Assembly: GCA_023388235.1 (NCBI GenBank)
Contig: JAEWGQ010000352.1
Span: forward strand, 1-9,699
Direction of reading: 5' to 3'
DNA: 9,699 bases
Source: Actinomycetes bacterium
GTDB taxonomy: Bacteria; Actinomycetota; Actinomycetes; Actinomycetales; Cellulomonadaceae
This document shows positions 1 through 4,980 of the stretch, in pieces (the stretch's first letter is position 1; each line of letters begins with the position of its first letter). The position numbers were made by a program, and so were the translations under genes. Below the pieces are notes generated by a model. It did no database searches, was not told the DNA's origin, and saw nothing but the letters and a program-made list of their open reading frames with translations.

Positions 1-394
1 GCCGGCCACGATCACCCCGGCGACAGACCCGGCCTTCGCAGCCATCCTGGTCGAGGGCGACTCCTGCAGCGACACGATCGCCCAGTTCGCCGACGAGCAC
101 GAGGGCGGAACGATCGAGTTCGATGGCAGCGTCGGCGCGATCAACAACCACGAGGGATACGCCACGCGGTACGACATCCTCATCGCTCCGGGCGACTACA
201 GCGAGACGTCCCAGTCGGGCCCGGCCTTCCAGCTCTCCGACGTGAACACCACGTACGACATGCACTGGACCAACGACAACACCACGAGCACCGTCGGCGT
301 AGGCGACAACCTGCACCTCGTCGCCACGATCGAGACGTTCGACGCGAACAGCTGCCTGTTCAAGATCAAGCCGGTCGCCACCTCATTCCGGTAG
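1..394 (+). CDS. DUF4839 domain protein, C-terminal part (5' end outside window)
   Basis: An open frame enters from the left edge (codons start at base 2) and ends at TAG 392-394, giving 130 residues. The text reads as one soluble beta-rich domain with ILVEGDSCSD near its start (Cys at fragment residue 22) and NSCLFKIKP near its end (Cys 118). I recognise this pattern as DUF4839, a domain of unknown function found at the C-terminus of actinobacterial exported proteins or lipoproteins, usually after a signal peptide or membrane segment and a low-complexity linker; that N-terminal part lies outside the window. The two cysteines could form a disulfide, which is inference. Codon use is less GC-biased than in the other genes here (GAT, GGA, TCA and GTA occur), and the fragment is roughly 60-65% GC by eye. 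No molecular function is known to me. The domain call is fairly secure, the role is not. Confidence 0.75.
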   Translation, partial: PATITPATDPAFAAILVEGDSCSDTIAQFADEHEGGTIEFDGSVGAINNHEGYATRYDILIAPGDYSETSQSGPAFQLSDVNTTYDMHWTNDNTTSTVGVGDNLHLVATIETFDANSCLFKIKPVATSFR

Positions 395-574
395 CGCCGC
401 AGCGTGCCCGGGTTCCGGCGCGACCTCCACTCGCTCCTGCGGGCCGGCCTCGAGCACCCGCGAAGGACACCGACACGGAGCGACCGGGCTCTCCCGAGCC
501 CATCCGCCGTCTGCTCAGCCAGACCCTCGTCGCACCGGACGGCCACGCGTTCGAGACCGCCGCACCCCGGACGC
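395..574. other. Intergenic stretch with no supportable gene
   Basis: Between the DUF4839 stop and the first hairpin there is no frame I can support. Short open frames exist on both strands, but they have no recognisable domain, and the longest minus-strand one runs through the DUF4839 gene as a shadow. Two adjacent plus-strand frames give protein-like text (RDLHSLLRAGLEHPRR, then LSQTLVAPDGHAFET after a frame change near 465), so this may be a decayed gene remnant. I have no homologue in mind. Confidence 0.4.
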
Positions 575-608
575 ACGACGAGCCCGCCGTCGCCGGCGGG
601 CTCGTCGT
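575..608. terminator. Perfect 14-bp stem-loop between convergent transcripts
   Basis: ACGACGAGCCCGCC (575-588) and its exact reverse complement (595-608) enclose a 6-base loop. It lies 180 bp after the DUF4839 stop and beyond the 3' end of the convergent tmRNA gene, so it can terminate transcription from either side. No T-run follows on either strand, which is common for actinobacterial terminators. The structure is seen directly; its role is inferred. Confidence 0.6.
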
Positions 609-629
609 GAACGTGCCGTCAGACACGCT

Positions 630-657
630 GCTTGCTCGTGCTCAGGCTCGAGCAAGC
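630..657 (-). terminator. Likely ssrA terminator hairpin
   Basis: GCTTGCTCG (630-638) and CGAGCAAGC (649-657) form a perfect 9-bp stem with a 10-base loop. It begins four bases past the mature 3' end of the tmRNA on the minus strand, where a terminator or 3'-processing hairpin is expected. There is no T-tract. Confidence 0.55.
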
Positions 658-660
658 GCA

Positions 661-1028
661 CGGTGGAGGTGGCGGGAATCGAACCCGCGTCCGATGACGT
701 GGAACCAGGGCTTCTCCGGGCGCAGTCTGCAGCTGCTTTTCTCGGCCCCCGCGCTCACGCAGACAAGACGCGGACGGGCCCAGTCACCTGAAAGTCCCCG
801 CAGCCCCGGTGACGAGGGCTGCGAGCAGTGGCTCCCTAGATGACGCCAGGAACTGAGTCGGAAGCTAGCTCAGGCTGACGGACTTCGAGGCTCGCTCAGG
901 CGGCGAGGGCGAAGTCGGTGCGCTTGGAATCGGCACCTATGGGTTTACACGGAGCGTTAGCGAGATAACCGTGTGTCCTCGGCCCGCTTCTCCTGGCTCG
1001 ACGATCACCGTCGAAACCGATCACCCCC
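661..1028 (-). ncRNA. ssrA: Transfer-messenger RNA (tmRNA)
   Basis: Read on the minus strand, the RNA starts GGGGGTGA at 1028 and ends CACCTCC-ACC near 662. The two ends pair as a 7-bp acceptor stem with G-U at the third pair, the alanine identity element. A T-arm (GGTTCGATTCC region, about 672-688) precedes the 3' end, and a GGTTTCGAC tRNA-like motif follows the 5' end. The resume codon GCC is at 934-932, and the tag ADSKRTDFALAA ends at TGA (898-896). The molecule is charged with alanine, enters stalled ribosomes with SmpB and adds this degradation tag; the LAA end targets the product to ClpXP-type proteases. The length of about 367 nt is normal for one-piece tmRNA. The terminal A of CCA does not appear to be encoded, because position 661 gives G. 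Confidence 0.96.
896..934 (-). other. tmRNA proteolysis-tag reading frame
   Basis: From the resume codon GCC, the minus strand encodes A-D-S-K-R-T-D-F-A-L-A-A and then TGA. The ADS start and the FALAA end match the general actinobacterial tag pattern. It is not a separate protein gene, although the frame happens to stay open upstream through the 5' part of the RNA. Confidence 0.93.
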
Positions 1029-1048
1029 GTGGGGTGCTGCTGTGGAGT

Positions 1049-1054
1049 TGTCAA
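1049..1054 (-). promoter_or_regulatory. Possible -35 element upstream of ssrA
   Basis: The minus strand carries a perfect TTGACA about 20 bases upstream of the mature tmRNA 5' end. No convincing -10 box follows at 16-18 bp. It may act with a poor -10, or be chance. A TATGCT hexamer at 1111-1106 is an alternative -10 that would give a 5' precursor of about 70 nt. Confidence 0.25.
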
Positions 1055-1138
1055 CCGCCGGACCCGGTCCCCGGGGCGTACCCGGGTGCCGCGTGCGGCA
1101 GGTCCAGCATACGTGTCCAACGCCGCGGGCCGCGACGT

Positions 1139-1164
1139 GATTCCCGCCGCCGCGGGCGGGAATC
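1139..1164. repeat. Perfect 10-bp inverted repeat in the ssrA/GNAT divergent spacer
   Basis: GATTCCCGCC (1139-1148) and GGCGGGAATC (1155-1164) flank a 6-base GC loop. It sits just upstream of the likely -35 region of the GNAT gene, so it could be an operator or a hairpin. The right arm is identical to 671-680, part of the tmRNA T-arm. The match is seen directly; any function is unknown. Confidence 0.55.
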
Positions 1165-1191
1165 CGCTGGCCGGGCGCGCCCTCGCGCCGC

Positions 1192-1204
1192 GACACTGCG
1201 GGCA
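1192..1204 (+). promoter_or_regulatory. Probable leaderless promoter -10 (GACACT)
   Basis: GACACT (1192-1197) ends six bases before the ATG at 1204, which would put the transcription start on or next to the A of the ATG. No Shine-Dalgarno sequence precedes the gene. The same arrangement, GACAGT plus six bases plus ATG, occurs before the DUF255 gene at 9184. Confidence 0.45.
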
Positions 1205-1689
1205 TGCGACTGCGCCCCGTGACGCCCGAGGACACCGCCCTGCTCACCGCCCTCGTCGCGGAGGCGGTGAACTGGACGGGTGAGCAGCGGGTGGCGCCGG
1301 CGGACGTGGCGGGCGACCCGCACCTCGCCCGGTACACGACGGGCTGGGGCCGTCCGGGTGATGCCGGCGTGGTGGCGGTGGCCGACGACGGGACGCCGCT
1401 GGGCGCCGCGTGGCTGCGGGTGCTGACCGGGGACGAGCGCGGCTGGGGCCACGTGGCGGACGACGTGCCGGAGCTGTCCCTCGCGGTGCTCCCGGCGGGC
1501 CGGGGCCGGGGCGTGGGCACGACGCTGCTGGACGGCTGCCTGGACCTGGCGCGGGCGGCGGGGGTCCGCGCGGTGAGCCTGTCGGTGGAGGACGGCAACG
1601 ACACCGCGCGGGCCATGTACGTGCGCCGGGGGTTCCGCGTGGTGGGGCGGGTCGGCGGGTCGGACACCCTGCTGCTCGACCTGCGCTGA
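1204..1689 (+). CDS. GNAT-family N-acetyltransferase
   Basis: This 161-residue protein has the size and layout of a single-domain GNAT enzyme, which moves an acetyl group from acetyl-CoA to an amine. Strand beta-4 (ELSLAVLP, 90-97) leads into the pyrophosphate-binding motif A, RGRGVGT (100-106). After a helix comes the beta-5 segment AVSLSVEDGN (123-132), then the family's usual NxxARxMYxxxGF-like end (N131, Y139, F144), which includes the Tyr often used as general acid. The start MRLRPVTPEDT is typical for the family, and the ATG at 1204 fits the leaderless promoter. The acceptor substrate cannot be read from the sequence; it could be a small molecule, an antibiotic or a protein N-terminus. 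It stands alone, divergent from ssrA and followed 78 bp later by the DUF6328 gene. The family call is secure, the substrate unknown. Confidence 0.9.
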   Translation: MRLRPVTPEDTALLTALVAEAVNWTGEQRVAPADVAGDPHLARYTTGWGRPGDAGVVAVADDGTPLGAAWLRVLTGDERGWGHVADDVPELSLAVLPAGRGRGVGTTLLDGCLDLARAAGVRAVSLSVEDGNDTARAMYVRRGFRVVGRVGGSDTLLLDLR

Positions 1690-1756
1690 CGCCGGGCCCG
1701 GGGCACCATACGGCCAGTGCTCCGCCGGACTCCCCCTGCGCCGGCGGGACGGGACG

Positions 1757-1763
1757 AGGAGGG
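1757..1763 (+). promoter_or_regulatory. Shine-Dalgarno deciding the start of the DUF6328 gene
   Basis: AGGAGGG lies five bases before ATG 1768 and selects it over an in-frame GTG at 1717, which has no such site. Residues encoded between 1717 and 1767 are Pro/Arg-rich and do not look conserved. Confidence 0.7.
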
Positions 1764-1767
1764 CCGG

Positions 1768-2268
1768 ATGGCCGACGACGAGCGCCGGGACGCCGACCCG
1801 CGGGACGGCCGGGACGAGACGCCGACCGAGCGGATGGACCGGAACTGGAACGAGCTGCTGCAGGAGCTGCGGGTCGCGCAGACCGGCGTGCAGATCCTCA
1901 CGGGGTTCCTGCTGACGGTGCCGTTCCAGCAGCGGTTCGGCGACCTGGACCAGTACCAGCGGACGTGCTACCTGGTGCTGGTGGTGCTCGCCGTGGCGGC
2001 GACGGGGTTCATCGTGGCGCCGGTGTCGCTGCACCGGATCCTGTTCCGCCGGCACCTCAAGCGGGAGCTGGTGGCGTCGGCGGACACGCTCGCGCAGACC
2101 GGCCTGGCGCTGCTGGCGCTGGTGCTGGCGGGCTCGGCGCTGCTGCTGTTCGACGTGGTGGTCGGCCGCGGCGCGGGCTGGGTGGCGGGTGCAGCCGTGC
2201 TCGTGGGCCTCACGGTCGTGTGGGTGGTCGTGCCGCTGCGGCTGTCGCACCGCGCGCGGCGCGCGTAG
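1768..2268 (+). CDS. DUF6328 family small integral membrane protein
   Basis: The protein has 166 residues. A charged Asp/Arg-rich N-terminal tail (1-24) is followed by the conserved-looking stretch WNELLQELRVAQTGVQILTG (26-45). Four hydrophobic segments follow at about 38-52, 66-86, 108-132 and 134-156. The basic linker HRILFRRHLKRE (88-99) should lie on the cytoplasmic side. This matches what I know as DUF6328, an actinobacterial membrane family without assigned function. Start ATG 1768 is chosen for its strong Shine-Dalgarno. The gene may be co-transcribed with the GNAT gene, although a 78-bp gap and a weak possible -10 (TACGGC, 1709-1714) allow its own promoter. Its TAG ends three bases before the TetR stop on the other strand, leaving no room for a terminator, so the two transcripts probably overlap at their 3' ends. 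Confidence 0.8.
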   Translation: MADDERRDADPRDGRDETPTERMDRNWNELLQELRVAQTGVQILTGFLLTVPFQQRFGDLDQYQRTCYLVLVVLAVAATGFIVAPVSLHRILFRRHLKRELVASADTLAQTGLALLALVLAGSALLLFDVVVGRGAGWVAGAAVLVGLTVVWVVVPLRLSHRARRA

Positions 2269-2271
2269 GGC

Positions 2272-3105
2272 TCAGGACTGCAGCAGCCGCGCGATCACCC
2301 GGGCGCCGGCCTCGGGCGACATGTGCGGCGACCCGGTGAGCCTGCCCTCCAGCGTGGCGACGTTGAGCACGCTGATGACGCCGAGCGCGGCGTCCCGGTC
2401 GTCCTGCGTCGGCTCCAGCGGGCCGGGGTCGACGCCGGCGGCGCGCCGGCGGGCGACGCGCAGGCGCGCGACCTGGGCGCTGGCCTGCTCGAACGACCGG
2501 ACGTGCAGCTCGCGCAGCTCGTCGGCGTCGTCGGGGTTGCGCAGGCCGTAGGTGAGGAACTCCAGCGACAGCAGCAGGTTCGGGTCGTGCTGCACGGTGC
2601 GCATCCAGTCCGCGAGCACCTCGGTGTCGAGCTCGTCGCCCGCGAGGCCGGGCAGGTCGAGGTCCGGGGAGTCCATCGCGATGCCGAGCCGCTCGCGGGC
2701 GAGGGCCAGCAGCACCCCGCGCTTGGAGCCGAAGTGCGCGTACAGGGCCCCCTTGGTGTAGCCGGCCTCGGCGGCGATGTCGCCGACGGACGCCCCCTCG
2801 TACCCCTTGGCCGCGATGACGCGGACGGCGGCGTCCAGCAGGTCGGCGCGGGTGCGGTCGACCTTCTCGCGGCGCTTGTCGCGGGCGGCGCGCTCGCCGC
2901 CGTGCCGGGCGACGTTCTCGGACGCGTCGGCGAGCCCGCGCGCGGCCTCGCGCAGCCCGGCGGCGAGCGCGTCGCTGACCTCCGGCACCACGACCTGGGC
3001 CTGCTTGCCGAGCAGGCGGGTGAGCGTGGCGGTCGCCTCCGCGAGCGCGCGGGTGGCGGCGCCGATGGAGTCGTCGGGGCCGGGGTCCTGCGGGGTACGC
3101 GCCAT
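2272..3105 (-). CDS. TetR/AcrR-family transcriptional repressor with N-terminal extension
   Basis: From ATG 3105 the protein has 277 residues, longer than the usual 190-230. The TetR DNA-binding domain lies at about 84-131: helix DLLDAAVRVIAAKGY, then ASVGDIAAEAGYTKGALYAHF with the family's invariant-looking YxHF (122-125) and K128. The C-terminal half (about 135-277) is all-helical and would bind ligand and dimerise. The extra 80 residues before it are Ala-rich and helical (14-67), followed by a charged linker (71-83), and resemble no domain I can name. ATG 3105 is preferred over ATG 3114 because a TACGAT -10 (3118-3113) would start the message at this ATG. The gene is divergent from the ABC exporter and shares operator-rich DNA with it, so it probably represses both itself and the exporter until a toxic ligand binds. 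The ligand is unknown. Confidence 0.9.
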   Translation of the reverse strand: MARTPQDPGPDDSIGAATRALAEATATLTRLLGKQAQVVVPEVSDALAAGLREAARGLADASENVARHGGERAARDKRREKVDRTRADLLDAAVRVIAAKGYEGASVGDIAAEAGYTKGALYAHFGSKRGVLLALARERLGIAMDSPDLDLPGLAGDELDTEVLADWMRTVQHDPNLLLSLEFLTYGLRNPDDADELRELHVRSFEQASAQVARLRVARRRAAGVDPGPLEPTQDDRDAALGVISVLNVATLEGRLTGSPHMSPEAGARVIARLLQS

Positions 3106-3112
3106 GCACCCC

Positions 3113-3118
3113 ATCGTA
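3113..3118 (-). promoter_or_regulatory. Probable leaderless -10 of the TetR gene (TACGAT)
   Basis: TACGAT on the minus strand ends seven bases before ATG 3105. No good -35 hexamer is visible at 17-18 bp, where the operator half-sites lie instead. Repressor bound at 3115-3142 would block this promoter. Confidence 0.45.
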
Positions 3119-3142
3119 CCGAACGACGTACCGAACGGTATG
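3115..3142. promoter_or_regulatory. TetR operator region O1 (tandem half-sites plus inverted repeat)
   Basis: CGTACCGAACG occurs twice at a 12-bp step (3115-3125 and 3127-3137). The second copy continues into CGGTATG to form an inverted repeat, TACCG-AA-CGGTA (3129-3140). The region covers the -10/-35 zone of the TetR promoter, as expected for autorepression. Confidence 0.65.
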
Positions 3143-3174
3143 CCGACCGGTGTCCCTGCACGTCAGCGCAGGAA

Positions 3175-3188
3175 ATACCGTCTGGTAT
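3175..3188. promoter_or_regulatory. TetR operator O2
   Basis: ATACC-GTCT-GGTAT is a perfect 5-bp inverted repeat with a 4-base centre, sharing the TACC/GGTA arms of the other sites. It overlaps where the -35 of the exporter promoter should be, if TACGTT (3207-3212) is its -10. Confidence 0.6.
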
Positions 3189-3206
3189 CTGTGCGACGCC
3201 ATCTGC

Positions 3207-3212
3207 TACGTT
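3207..3212 (+). promoter_or_regulatory. Candidate -10 of the exporter promoter (TACGTT)
   Basis: TACGTT fits a TANNNT -10 box and would start transcription near 3219, directly at operator O3 and about 35 bases before ATG 3254. A -35 at the usual spacing would fall inside operator O2 and is not a good consensus. Confidence 0.4.
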
Positions 3213-3219
3213 CCGGCAT

Positions 3220-3233
3220 GTACCGATCGGTAC
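3220..3233. promoter_or_regulatory. TetR operator O3, perfect 14-bp palindrome
   Basis: GTACCGATCGGTAC reads the same on both strands. Its position at the expected exporter transcription start would let bound repressor block initiation. It is the most symmetric member of the TACCG-N2-CGGTA set in this spacer. Confidence 0.7.
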
Positions 3234-3253
3234 CTGACGGGAGGGAGCACGGG

Positions 3254-4231
3254 ATGGGCACGCAGGAGGTGCTGAGCGTCCGGGGCCTGCGCAAGCGGTA
3301 CCGGGGACGGTTCGGCAAGGGCGGGGTGCAGGCGAACGACGGGATCGACCTCGACGTGGCCGCCGGCCAGGTGGTGGGCCTGCTCGGCCACAACGGGGCC
3401 GGCAAGACCACCCTGGTGAACCAGGTCGTCGGCCTGGTGCGCCCGGACGCCGGCACGATCCGCCTCGACGGCGTGGACGCGGTGGCCCTGCCGGACGAGG
3501 CCCGCCGCCGCACCAGCATCCAGGCGCAGGCGAACGTGCCGATCACCGGCCTCACGCCGCGGCGGGCGATCGAGCTCGTGGGGCGGATCCGCGGGGGCGA
3601 GCGCACCGCCGTCCGCGCGCGGGCCGAGCACCTGCTCGACGCGCTCGACCTCGGCCCGTGGGCCGACACCCCGGCCGAGAAGGTGTCGGGCGGCATCGCG
3701 CGGCTCACGGCGTTCGCCATGACGGTCGTCGTCCCCGGGCGCCTCGTCGTGCTGGACGAGCCCACCAACGACGTCGACCCGGTCCGCCGGCGGCTGCTGT
3801 GGCAGCAGATCCGCGGTCTCGCCGACGAGGGCCGGGGCGTGCTGCTCGTGACCCACAACGTCCGCGAGGCGGAGCGCGTGGTCGACCGGCTGGCCGTGCT
3901 GGACCGCGGGGTCGTGCTGGCCGACGACACCCCGGCGGGCCTGACCGCGCACCTGCAGGGCACGCTCACCGTCGAGGTGGACCTCTCCCCCGGTGCCGCC
4001 CCCGCGTGGCACCCCGCCGTGCGCGCCGTCTCCGGCACCCGCGGCCGGGAGACCGGCACGGTGCGCGCCGAGGACGCGGCCGAGGTCGTGCGCTGGGCGC
4101 AGGACGAGGTCGCCGCCGGGCGGCTGGAGCGGTACGCCCTGACGCCCGCGTCGCTCGAGGACGTGTACGTCGCGCTGGTCGGCGACGAGCACGCCGCCGA
4201 CGCGCCGGTCCTGGCGGGTGAGGCCGCGTGA
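3254..4231 (+). CDS. ABC exporter ATP-binding protein (ABC-2 / DrrA-like)
   Basis: This 325-residue ATPase would power export by the permease encoded next. In order: an A-loop aromatic (Tyr16), Walker A GHNGAGKTT (45-53), a Q-loop region around Q90/Q92, signature VSGGI (144-148), Walker B LVVLDEPTND (164-173) and switch His in LLVTHN (His201). A C-terminal domain of about 110 residues ends with SLEDVYVALVG (from 300), typical of DrrA-type exporters. The signature has Ile148 where most families have Gln, while Arg150 is kept; all other catalytic residues seem intact. ATG 3254 follows the Shine-Dalgarno GGAGGG (3240-3245) by eight bases. The frame is open far upstream, but that part is antisense to the TetR gene. 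The stop overlaps the permease start by four bases, so the two are translationally coupled. The substrate may be a drug, lipid or peptide and cannot be told. Confidence 0.93.
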   Translation: MGTQEVLSVRGLRKRYRGRFGKGGVQANDGIDLDVAAGQVVGLLGHNGAGKTTLVNQVVGLVRPDAGTIRLDGVDAVALPDEARRRTSIQAQANVPITGLTPRRAIELVGRIRGGERTAVRARAEHLLDALDLGPWADTPAEKVSGGIARLTAFAMTVVVPGRLVVLDEPTNDVDPVRRRLLWQQIRGLADEGRGVLLVTHNVREAERVVDRLAVLDRGVVLADDTPAGLTAHLQGTLTVEVDLSPGAAPAWHPAVRAVSGTRGRETGTVRAEDAAEVVRWAQDEVAAGRLERYALTPASLEDVYVALVGDEHAADAPVLAGEAA

Positions 4232-4962
4232 CCGCCGTCGGCCAGACCCTGCTGCTCGCGCAGTGGCAGCTGCGCCGCCAGTCCACGTACCTGCCGCTGA
4301 TGGTCGTCGTGCAGGTGTTCATGGCGGTCGCGACCGTCGTCGGCTACGGGCTGCTGGTCGGCGACCCCGACCCGGTGACGGCGCTCTACCTGGCGACCGG
4401 CGCCCCGACGGTCACGCTCATCACCGTGGGGCTCGTGATGACCCCCCAGATGCAGTCGCAGGCGCGCACCGAGGGCAGCCTCGACTGGATGCGCACCCTG
4501 CCGGTGGCGCGCACCGCGTTCCTCGTCAGCGACCTGCTCGTGTGGACCGTGCTGGCCCTGCCGGGCATGGTGCTCGGCGTGGTCGCCGGCGTGCTGCGGT
4601 TCGACATCGACCTGTCGCTCACGCCGTGGCTGGTGCCGGGCGCGCTGCTCGTCTCCCTGACCGCCGCGGCCGTGGGCTACGCGATGGCGTCGCTGCTGCC
4701 CCCGGCCCTGGCGATGCTGCTCACCCAGGCGCTGGTGTTCATCGTGCTGCTGTTCTCCCCGGTGTCCTACCCGGCCGAGCGGATGCCCGGCTGGCTGCAG
4801 GGCGCCCACGCCTGGCTGCCGATCGAGCCGATGGCCCAGATCGTGCGGTCCGGGCTCGCGAGCGAGGCCTTCACGGTGCCCGCACGGTCGGTCGTCGTGC
4901 TGCTGGCGTGGTGCGTCGCGTCGGTGGCCGGCGCGATCTGGGCGCTGCGGCGCCGGGCCTGA
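4228..4962 (+). CDS. ABC-2 type transporter permease
   Basis: The 244-residue membrane protein starts at GTG 4228, whose GTGA overlaps the ATPase stop. Six hydrophobic segments can be seen at about 21-44, 51-71, 98-122, 134-156, 160-180 and 219-240, the normal count for one half of an ABC-2 exporter, so a homodimer with two ATPase subunits is likely. The loop between segments 2 and 3 (QMQSQARTEGSLDWMRTLPV, 75-94) is where the coupling helix toward the ATPase is usually found. YPAERMPGW followed by LPIEPMAQIVR after segment 5 is typical of the family. Its partner is the ATPase immediately upstream, and both should be under the divergent TetR repressor. What it exports is unknown. Confidence 0.92.
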   Translation: MTAVGQTLLLAQWQLRRQSTYLPLMVVVQVFMAVATVVGYGLLVGDPDPVTALYLATGAPTVTLITVGLVMTPQMQSQARTEGSLDWMRTLPVARTAFLVSDLLVWTVLALPGMVLGVVAGVLRFDIDLSLTPWLVPGALLVSLTAAAVGYAMASLLPPALAMLLTQALVFIVLLFSPVSYPAERMPGWLQGAHAWLPIEPMAQIVRSGLASEAFTVPARSVVVLLAWCVASVAGAIWALRRRA

Positions 4963-4967
4963 GCGAG

Positions 4968-4980
4968 CAGGATGGGCGCA
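4968..4980 (+). promoter_or_regulatory. Probable leaderless promoter -10 of ligC (CAGGAT)
   Basis: CAGGAT (4968-4973) ends six bases before ATG 4980, the same spacing as at the GNAT and DUF255 genes. It would give ligC its own promoter, independent of the exporter operon that stops 17 bases upstream. AGGA at 4969-4972 could alternatively be read as a weak Shine-Dalgarno. Confidence 0.4.

Noticed and set aside
935..1120. Minus-strand open frame continuing upstream of the tmRNA tag
   Set aside because: It runs through the tRNA-like 5' domain and promoter of ssrA. Only the 12-residue tag is translated.
1692..1703. CCGGGCCCGG palindrome after the GNAT gene
   Set aside because: Too short to form a stable loop and common in GC-rich DNA.
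1051..2250. Long minus-strand open frame (His/Arg/Gln-rich) across the GNAT and DUF6328 genes
   Set aside because: Low-complexity text without a domain. It is antisense to two recognisable genes and is a typical GC-rich shadow.
1410..2339. Plus-strand 309-residue frame overlapping the GNAT and DUF6328 genes
   Set aside because: Gly/Ala/Arg-rich out-of-frame translation, with no conserved motif.
2777..3253. In-frame upstream extension of the ABC ATPase
   Set aside because: It is antisense to the TetR gene. The real start at 3254 has a good ribosome site and family-like N-terminus.
3163..4809. 548-residue minus-strand frame opposite the exporter genes
   Set aside because: Shadow of the ATPase and permease. 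The His/Arg/Gln/Ser-rich composition carries no domain.
4218..4979. In-frame upstream extension of ligC
   Set aside because: Out-of-frame reading of the permease gene. Known LigC proteins begin at the equivalent of ATG 4980.
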